Below the pieces are notes generated by a model, which searched no databases, had not been told where the DNA came from, and saw only the letters and a list, made by a program, of their open reading frames with translations. A stretch of 39,084 bases of DNA, from NCBI GenBank assembly GCA_035279385.1, contig DATEHZ010000158.1:1-39084 (forward strand), written 5' to 3'. Numbering within the stretch: the first letter of the stretch is position 1; every line of letters begins with the position of its first letter. This DNA comes from DATGJX01 sp035279385 (GTDB taxonomy: Bacteria; Vulcanimicrobiota; Vulcanimicrobiia; Vulcanimicrobiales; Vulcanimicrobiaceae). Positions 33,963-39,084 of the stretch are shown here, piece after piece. The position numbers and the translations under genes were made by a program.

Positions 33963-35042
33963 TCAAACCTTTTCGAGCGCCGCGCGCAGATCGCCGATGC
34001 CGCTTCCGGTTCGCGCGCTTACACAAAGCGCGCCCGGCGAATGCGGCGGTTCGCCGTCCAGCGCATCGCACTTGTTGAACACGAGCAAGCGCGGCTTGGT
34101 TTCCAGATGCAGATCGTGCAGCGTGCCTTCTACCGCCTGCATCTGGCGCGGCCAGTCGGGATTCGCCGCATCCGCGACGTGCACGAGCAGATCCGCTTGT
34201 TCGAGTTCTTCGAGCGTTCCGCGAAACGCGTTGACCAAGTCCTTGGGCAGATCGGTGATGAAGCCGACCGTGTCGACGACGCGCACGTAGCGATCGCCGG
34301 CGAGCCACACGCGGCGCATCGTCGGATCGAGCGTTGCGAACGGCTGGTCCGCCACGAATGCGTCGGATCGCGCGAGCCGGTTGAGCAGCGAGGACTTGCC
34401 GGCGTTCGTGTAGCCGACGAGCGCCACAAGCGGCTCGCGATGCGGCGCCGACCGGCGCGTCGCACGCTGGCGGCGCACGTCTTCGAGCTGACGGCCCAGC
34501 ACGCTGATGCGCTGCTGGATGCGCCGGCGATCGACTTCGAGCTTCGTCTCACCGGGACCGCGCGTGCCGATACCGCCGCCCAAACGAGAAAGATCCGCGC
34601 CGACACCGATGAGATTCGACTGCCGGTAGCGCAGCTGCGCGAGTTCCACTTGAAGTTTGCCTTCGCGGCTGCGCGCGTGCCGCGCGAAGACGTCGAGAAT
34701 GAGCATCGTGCGGTCGACGATCGGCAACGGTACGATCTTTTCCAAATTCTTGCGCTGGCGCGGTCGCAAATCGTTGAGCACAAGCAAGAGATTGGCGTCG
34801 AGTTCCTTCGCCAGATCGGCGATCTCGCGCGCTTTCCCGCTGCCGACGAGCGTTGCCGGGTCCACGTGCATGCGCTTCTGTACGACGCGCTCCAGAATCT
34901 GCGCGCCGGACGCGTGCGCGAGCGCCTCGAATTCGGCCAGTTCGGGTTCGATCGGACGTTTCGGGTCGCCCGTATCGACGGCGACGACGAGTGCGCGCGG
35001 CGGCGCTACTTGCTCAACGGCCGCAAATGTTCGATGAGCCAG
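33963..35042 (-). CDS. hflX: GTPase HflX (probable CTG start)
   Basis: Ribosome-associated GTPase that splits stalled or hibernating 70S ribosomes. The G domain has GYTNAGKSSLL (G1, about residue 210), DTVGFITDLP (G3) and FNKCDAL (G4); GGGIGTRGPGETKLE precedes it. The first ATG (34871) would delete much of the N-terminal domain, yet the frame continues upstream with the typical HflX pattern VAVDTGDPK and ERVVQKRMHVDPATLVGSGK. No ATG, GTG or TTG lies before it, but CTG at 35040-35042 has GAGGGA 6 nt upstream and overlaps btuF by 37 nt. I use that start, giving 359 residues. Confidence 0.88.
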   Translation of the reverse strand: MAHRTFAAVEQVAPPRALVVAVDTGDPKRPIEPELAEFEALAHASGAQILERVVQKRMHVDPATLVGSGKAREIADLAKELDANLLLVLNDLRPRQRKNLEKIVPLPIVDRTMLILDVFARHARSREGKLQVELAQLRYRQSNLIGVGADLSRLGGGIGTRGPGETKLEVDRRRIQQRISVLGRQLEDVRRQRATRRSAPHREPLVALVGYTNAGKSSLLNRLARSDAFVADQPFATLDPTMRRVWLAGDRYVRVVDTVGFITDLPKDLVNAFRGTLEELEQADLLVHVADAANPDWPRQMQAVEGTLHDLHLETKPRLLVFNKCDALDGEPPHSPGALCVSARTGSGIGDLRAALEKV

Positions 35043-35857
35043 GATAGTCCCTCGTTATAATTCGGTCCCGGGCGTTCGAGGACGCCGGGATCTTGTAAGA
35101 CGTACACGTGTTTTTGCCGCACCGCGCGCAGCGAGCGCCACGGCTCGCGATCGAGCAGCGCGGTGAGCTGCGTATCGCTGCCGGCGACGATCGCATCCGG
35201 CTGAAGATCGACGAGCGCCTCGGTGTTGTACTGGGCGTAGGCACGCGGCAAGCGCGTCACCGCGTTGCGCGCACCGGCGAGTTCGAGCAGCGTCGAAATG
35301 TACGACTGCGGGCCGACGGTCCACACCGGCTGTGCCTGCAGCACGACGAAGACCGACGGACGTTTCGTGAAGTGCTCCGACGCGCGCAGCCGGTTCGTGC
35401 GCGAACGCAGGCGCGCGATCAGGTCGCTCGCCGATTGCGTGCTGCCGGTCAGTCTGCCTATCTCGGCGATGTTGCGAAACAGGTCGCCGTACGAATCGTC
35501 GCTCAGAAACACCGTCCGAATTCCCGCGCGTTCGAGCGGCGCGGTCAGGCGCCGCTGCGCCGGGATGCCGACGACGAGATCCGGACGCAGCGCGATGATC
35601 TTCTCGACGTTCACCGAGGAGAAATTCGCAATCGCGGGAGCACGCGGCGCGCACGTGGCGCTGTTTCCGTATTCGGAGACGCCGACGATGAGGCCGCCGC
35701 TGCCCATCGCGCACAGGTCTTGCGCGAACGAGGGCATGAGCGTCACGACGCGATGAACCGGGGAGATCCCTTGACGCTCGCGCGCGGCACCCGCGCACGC
35801 GGCGAGCGCGAGCGCAGACGCAAGGGCGATGCAGCGGACTGCGACTTTTGCGGACAC
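35006..35857 (-). CDS. btuF: Cobalamin ABC transporter substrate-binding lipoprotein (BtuF-like)
   Basis: 283 residues from GTG 35855-35857. The signal peptide ends in a lipobox LAAC. The mature part is a class III binding protein: VVTLMPSFAQDLCAMG, ALRPDLVVG and the later TLLELAGARNAV, all typical of BtuF/FhuD/FepB. Being divergent to a cobalamin riboswitch with btuB, btuC and btuD, vitamin B12 is the likely ligand, although iron siderophores are the other family option. It lacks its own visible riboswitch and heads the minus-strand group btuF-hflX-dehydratase-protease. Confidence 0.88.
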   Translation of the reverse strand: MSAKVAVRCIALASALALAACAGAARERQGISPVHRVVTLMPSFAQDLCAMGSGGLIVGVSEYGNSATCAPRAPAIANFSSVNVEKIIALRPDLVVGIPAQRRLTAPLERAGIRTVFLSDDSYGDLFRNIAEIGRLTGSTQSASDLIARLRSRTNRLRASEHFTKRPSVFVVLQAQPVWTVGPQSYISTLLELAGARNAVTRLPRAYAQYNTEALVDLQPDAIVAGSDTQLTALLDREPWRSLRAVRQKHVYVLQDPGVLERPGPNYNEGLSWLIEHLRPLSK

Positions 35858-35894
35858 GGCGTCACGAGCTTCAAAAAACGAGGAACCGCCGCCT

Positions 35895-36065
35895 GCACGG
35901 TGGTAACTCTTGCCGTTCGCGATTGCGCGCGGGAAGCCGGTCCAATGCCGGCACGGTCGCGCCACTGTAGGCGGGGAGCCGCCCGGAAGCCACTACTCCG
36001 GTGGGAAGGCACGGGCATACGGCAACGATCCGCGAGTCAGGATACCAGCGCAAGCGCCGCATACC
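35895..36065 (+). promoter_or_regulatory. Cobalamin riboswitch (adenosylcobalamin element)
   Basis: The leader of btuB has the hallmarks of the class: CACGGTGGTAACT near the 5' end, then GGGAAGCCGGTCCAATGCCG, GCGCCACTGTA, GGAAGCCACTACTCCGG and the B12 box GAGTCAGGATACC at 36034-36046. The order and spacing fit the consensus. It covers most of the 234-nt gap between btuF and btuB and would repress btuBCD when adenosylcobalamin is plentiful. The ribosome site of btuB (AAGGAAAGG) lies just beyond the box. Borders are estimates. Confidence 0.95.
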
Positions 36066-36091
36066 ACCTCGCGTCAAGGAAAGGTTCGCTG

Positions 36092-37975
36092 ATGCTCTTC
36101 TTTTCGGCGTGCGCGCTCTGCGCCACGCTCGCTCTTGCTCCATCTCCCTCACCCGCGCCGTCCGCGCTTCCCGACATCGCGCACGTGTACACCGCCGATC
36201 GCAGCGATGAGACGGTGAAGAACGCCACACGCACGACCTACGCGATCACGCGCGATCAAATCGCCCGCTACGGGTATCGCACCGTCGGCGAAGCGCTGCA
36301 AAGCCTCCCCGCGGTCAACGCGCTGCCGTACGGCCCGCTCGGTGCGAGCGTGAACTACGGCATCCGCGGAAGCAGCACGTCGCAAGTGCTCGTGCTCGTC
36401 GACGGTTTGCCGGCTCCGGGCTCGCTGGACAATTCGGTCGAACTGGGCAACGTGCCGACGACCGGCGTCGATCGCATCGAAGTCGTCGAAGGCGGCGGTT
36501 CGACGCTCTACGGCACGGGCGCCATCGGCGGCATCATCAACATCATCACGGACCGCTCGTCGCAAACGTCCGCAACGCTCGCCGCGGGATCGTTCGGAGA
36601 AAAGCGTTTGGAAGTCAACACGGATCACGTGCAATTCTCGCGCACGCTGGCCGGTAACGCGTTCGGTTTACCGGGCGGCAAAGTGCGCCCGGACAGCGAC
36701 TACGCGTCCTCGGCGATACACGTCAACGGTTCGCGCCGTGTGGGTTCGTTCGACGTGACGCTGCGCGCCGGACTCGTCGCCGATCGTCTCGGCGCGCCGG
36801 GCTTTTTCGGCTTCGAATCGCCCTCGTCGCGTGAAGACGATCTGAACGGCGATGCGAATCTCACGGGCGTGCGCAAGGCCGCGCAATCGGAGACCACGCT
36901 GCAATTCGGCGGCACGCGCCAGCAAATCACGTTCGCATGCGATGCCGCAAACGATCCGAATTGCTTCCAGCCCGCGCCGTCTTTGAGCACCGAGGGACGG
37001 TTCGATTTCAGCGCGCGCAACGTCGTCTCGGGCGCGAACGAACAGCTGCTCTACGGAGTCGATCTCTCGCGCGGAACCGTGCGTTCCGATTCCGGCGGCG
37101 CGATGCTCTCGCCGTCGGGCGCATCCGTTTCCGTCAACACGCTCGCGCAAGCCGCGGCCTACGTGCAGCACAAAGTCGACGCATCCTGGGGCGACGTGTA
37201 TTACGGCATGCGCGCCGAGCGCGACGGTTCGCTCGGCGGTGAATTCTCGCCGTCCGCGGGCGTACTCGTGCGTCTCTCGCACGAAGCGACGTTCAAAGCG
37301 AATATCGCGACCGCATTCCGCGCGCCGAACGCGAGCGAACTCTATTTTCCCGGCTACGGCAACGCGCTGCTCTCGCCGGAACGCGCAAAAGTGGCGGATC
37401 TGAGCGTTACGGATTCACGCGTGCTCGGCGGCGCCACGCTCGGCTGGTTCACGAACCGCACCAACAATCTCATCGTGCCGACGGCGGTGAAGGCGGGCAC
37501 GACGTGTATCGCCGACCCGGCCAGTTTCACGTACGAACCGTGCAACGTCGATCGTGCGTTCATTCAAGGTTTCACGCTCGACATGCGCACGCCGCGTCAT
37601 CACGGCTTCACGACCGCACTGAACCTCACCGATCTCTACCGCGCGCGAGACCTCGACGCGCAAACCCGTCTGCCGAACCAACCGGTGATGAGCGCGAATC
37701 TCCGCCTCGACTACACCGGGGGCGCTTCATCGGTCCTGGATTCATGGGGCGTGTGGATGCACGTGGCGGGCGCGCGCGGATTCGTCGATACCACGCAGCC
37801 GCTCTTCTATCAGCCTGCTGCGTATACGTCGGTGAACGCGTATGCGCGCGTCCGTGCGGGCCGCGATCTGCTGCTTGGCGTGCGGGGCTATAATCTCGGC
37901 AACGAACGGTTTGCCGCAATCGGCGGCTTCCCGATGCCGGGTCGCTCCTTCACCTTCGAGGTTTCGACGAAATAA
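36092..37975 (+). CDS. btuB: TonB-dependent outer-membrane cobalamin receptor
   Basis: 627 residues. A signal peptide (MLFFSACALCATLALA) precedes a plug domain: ITRDQIARYGYRTVGEAL, YGIRGSSTSQVLVLVDGLP, VDRIEVVEGGGSTLYGTG, AIGGIINIIT. A ~470-residue barrel follows and the end (LGVRGYNLGNERFAAIGGFP, then PGRSF) is the usual last strand pattern. The ATG 36092 follows AAGGAAAGG. The cobalamin riboswitch upstream and btuC/btuD downstream support B12 as substrate. The terminal residue is Lys, not the usual aromatic one. The frame is open upstream to 35108, but that part is btuF antisense. Confidence 0.95.
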   Translation: MLFFSACALCATLALAPSPSPAPSALPDIAHVYTADRSDETVKNATRTTYAITRDQIARYGYRTVGEALQSLPAVNALPYGPLGASVNYGIRGSSTSQVLVLVDGLPAPGSLDNSVELGNVPTTGVDRIEVVEGGGSTLYGTGAIGGIINIITDRSSQTSATLAAGSFGEKRLEVNTDHVQFSRTLAGNAFGLPGGKVRPDSDYASSAIHVNGSRRVGSFDVTLRAGLVADRLGAPGFFGFESPSSREDDLNGDANLTGVRKAAQSETTLQFGGTRQQITFACDAANDPNCFQPAPSLSTEGRFDFSARNVVSGANEQLLYGVDLSRGTVRSDSGGAMLSPSGASVSVNTLAQAAAYVQHKVDASWGDVYYGMRAERDGSLGGEFSPSAGVLVRLSHEATFKANIATAFRAPNASELYFPGYGNALLSPERAKVADLSVTDSRVLGGATLGWFTNRTNNLIVPTAVKAGTTCIADPASFTYEPCNVDRAFIQGFTLDMRTPRHHGFTTALNLTDLYRARDLDAQTRLPNQPVMSANLRLDYTGGASSVLDSWGVWMHVAGARGFVDTTQPLFYQPAAYTSVNAYARVRAGRDLLLGVRGYNLGNERFAAIGGFPMPGRSFTFEVSTK

Positions 37976-37976
37976 G

Positions 37977-38963
37977 ATGATCGTTCGGCTGGCAGCGCTG
38001 CTGGGGCTCGCGGTACTCGCGATGCTCGGCGGCCTGCTTGCCGGCGGAACCTCGATTCCCGCGCCGAACGTGCTCGCCGCACTCTTCCACCCGCGCAGCG
38101 GCAGCGACGTTGCAACGATCGTGTGGCAACTCCGATTGCCGCGCGTGCTTATCGGCGCGCTCGTCGGCATCGCGCTTTCAATCGCCGGCGCGCTGCTGCA
38201 AGGGCTGCTGCGCAACCCGATCGTCGACCCGTTCCTTACCGGCGTGAGCGCCGGCGCGGCGGTTGCAATCGTCATCGGTATGACGGCGGGCGTCGCACTC
38301 GCGGCGATTCCGGCGCTCGGCTTCGCCGCCGGCATTGCAACCGCACTTCTGGTTGCGGCGCTCGCGCGCCGCGGCAGCGGGCTGGACGCGACGCGTCTGA
38401 TTCTCGCGGGCGTCTCGCTCTCGTCGCTGTTTTCCGCGATCATCGCACTCGTGCTCACGCGCTTGCAAACCACCGATGCGGCGCCCGCCATCATCGGCTG
38501 GCTTGCAGGCTCGCTCGCCGGGAGAGGATGGAACGATCTCGCGTTTGCGCTGCCGTACGCCGCGGCAGGCGTGCTGCTCGCGCTCGTCACGGTACCGGCG
38601 CTGAACGCACTGCGTTTGGGCGACGTACGCGCGGCGTCGATCGGCGTCGACGTCGCACGCGCGCAGTGGCTCATTCTTTGCTCCGCCTCGCTGCTGACCG
38701 CGTGCGCGGTAACGCTTTCGGGAACGGTCGGCTTCGTGGGACTCATCGTGCCGCACATCGCTCGCCGCGTGGTCGGCTCCGACGTACGCTACACGATCGC
38801 GGCCTCGGCTCTTCTGGGTGCGGCACTGACCGTTTGCGCCGACGCGCTGTGCCGTTCCATCGCACCGCCTACGGAGATTCCCATCGGGGTGCTGCTCGCG
38901 TTCGTCGGCGTGCCGGCGTTTCTGTACTTATATCTGCGCTCCGAACGCGCGGCGGCGGCATGA
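37977..38963 (+). CDS. btuC: Cobalamin ABC transporter permease (FecCD family)
   Basis: 328 residues, about ten membrane segments. Signatures of FecCD permeases: LRLPRVLIGALVGIALSIAG, LLRNPIVDPFLTGVSAGAA and GTVGFVGLIVPHIARRVVG. The ATG lies one nt after the btuB stop, so the two are co-translated. It imports the ligand delivered by BtuF; cobalamin is inferred from the riboswitch and btuB. The frame is open upstream but overlaps btuB. Confidence 0.95.
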   Translation: MIVRLAALLGLAVLAMLGGLLAGGTSIPAPNVLAALFHPRSGSDVATIVWQLRLPRVLIGALVGIALSIAGALLQGLLRNPIVDPFLTGVSAGAAVAIVIGMTAGVALAAIPALGFAAGIATALLVAALARRGSGLDATRLILAGVSLSSLFSAIIALVLTRLQTTDAAPAIIGWLAGSLAGRGWNDLAFALPYAAAGVLLALVTVPALNALRLGDVRAASIGVDVARAQWLILCSASLLTACAVTLSGTVGFVGLIVPHIARRVVGSDVRYTIAASALLGAALTVCADALCRSIAPPTEIPIGVLLAFVGVPAFLYLYLRSERAAAA

Positions 38964-39084
38964 TCTCCGCAGCCGGGCTTACGCTTCGCGCAGGTGCGCG
39001 CACGCTGCTCAAAGACGCATCGTTCGAGGCTCGCCGCGGCGAGTTCGTTGCCGTGCTCGGCGCCAACGGCGTCGGCAAGACCAC
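38960..39084 (+). CDS. btuD: Cobalamin ABC transporter ATP-binding protein, partial (3' end outside window)
   Basis: The first 41 residues are visible; the ATG overlaps the btuC stop as ATGA. LKDASFEARRGEFVAVLGAN precedes the Walker A motif GANGVGKTT, cut by the window end. In context this is the BtuD-type ATPase of the FecE family that powers BtuC. Confidence 0.93.
   Translation, partial: MISAAGLTLRAGARTLLKDASFEARRGEFVAVLGANGVGKT

Overview
The window is GC-rich, densely coded bacterial chromosome. It looks diderm: it has a TonB-dependent outer-membrane receptor, predicted lipoproteins and a predicted large outer-membrane beta-barrel. A complete 14-gene complex I operon, a Rex-type redox operator, PQQ biosynthesis, and a cyclase/NB-ARC-type ATPase/TPR protein together suggest an aerobic or microaerobic member of an under-cultured phylum. 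Candidatus Eremiobacterota/Vulcanimicrobiota (former WPS-2) is my best guess, but this is inference and I could not search any database.

Region by region. (1) Positions 1-9613, minus strand: a five-gene operon, running off the left edge, of exported beta-rich proteins: a 160-residue DUF11-like protein, two larger DUF11-type proteins (one ending in an SdrD-B-like domain), a 1098-residue predicted outer-membrane barrel with an Ig-like N-terminal region, and a Gly-rich surface protein. Three of its four junctions are ATGA overlaps. (2) An intrinsic terminator (9746-9777) separates it from the next operon. (3) Positions 9811-24601, minus strand: nuoA to nuoN in canonical order. A family of about 110-bp structured repeats sits in four spacers (A/B, C/D, I/J, M/N), and a near-perfect Rex operator lies 3 nt upstream of the nuoA start codon. 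(4) Positions 24602-29143, plus strand: a structured leader, a small lipoprotein, a potassium-channel-like protein and a class III cyclase-ATPase-TPR protein. (5) Positions 29156-32256, minus strand: pqqA-C-D-E-B, with a 34-codon pqqA, a hairpin between pqqA and pqqC, and 4-nt overlaps at the other three junctions. (6) Positions 32338-35857, minus strand: btuF, hflX, a threonine-dehydratase-like enzyme and a trypsin-like lipoprotein, closely packed. (7) Positions 35895-39084, plus strand: a cobalamin riboswitch followed by btuB, btuC and the start of btuD.

How the parts work together: complex I expression is probably tied to NADH/NAD+ through Rex and perhaps modulated along the operon by the repeat. 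The B12 genes form an outer-membrane receptor, inner-membrane ABC transporter and binding protein, but the riboswitch controls only btuBCD while btuF faces the other way. The PQQ genes supply a quinone cofactor, and no PQQ-dependent dehydrogenase is in the window. No stretch longer than 300 bases lacks a gene; the longest gap (35858-36091) holds the riboswitch. I saw no tRNA, rRNA, CRISPR array or transposase.
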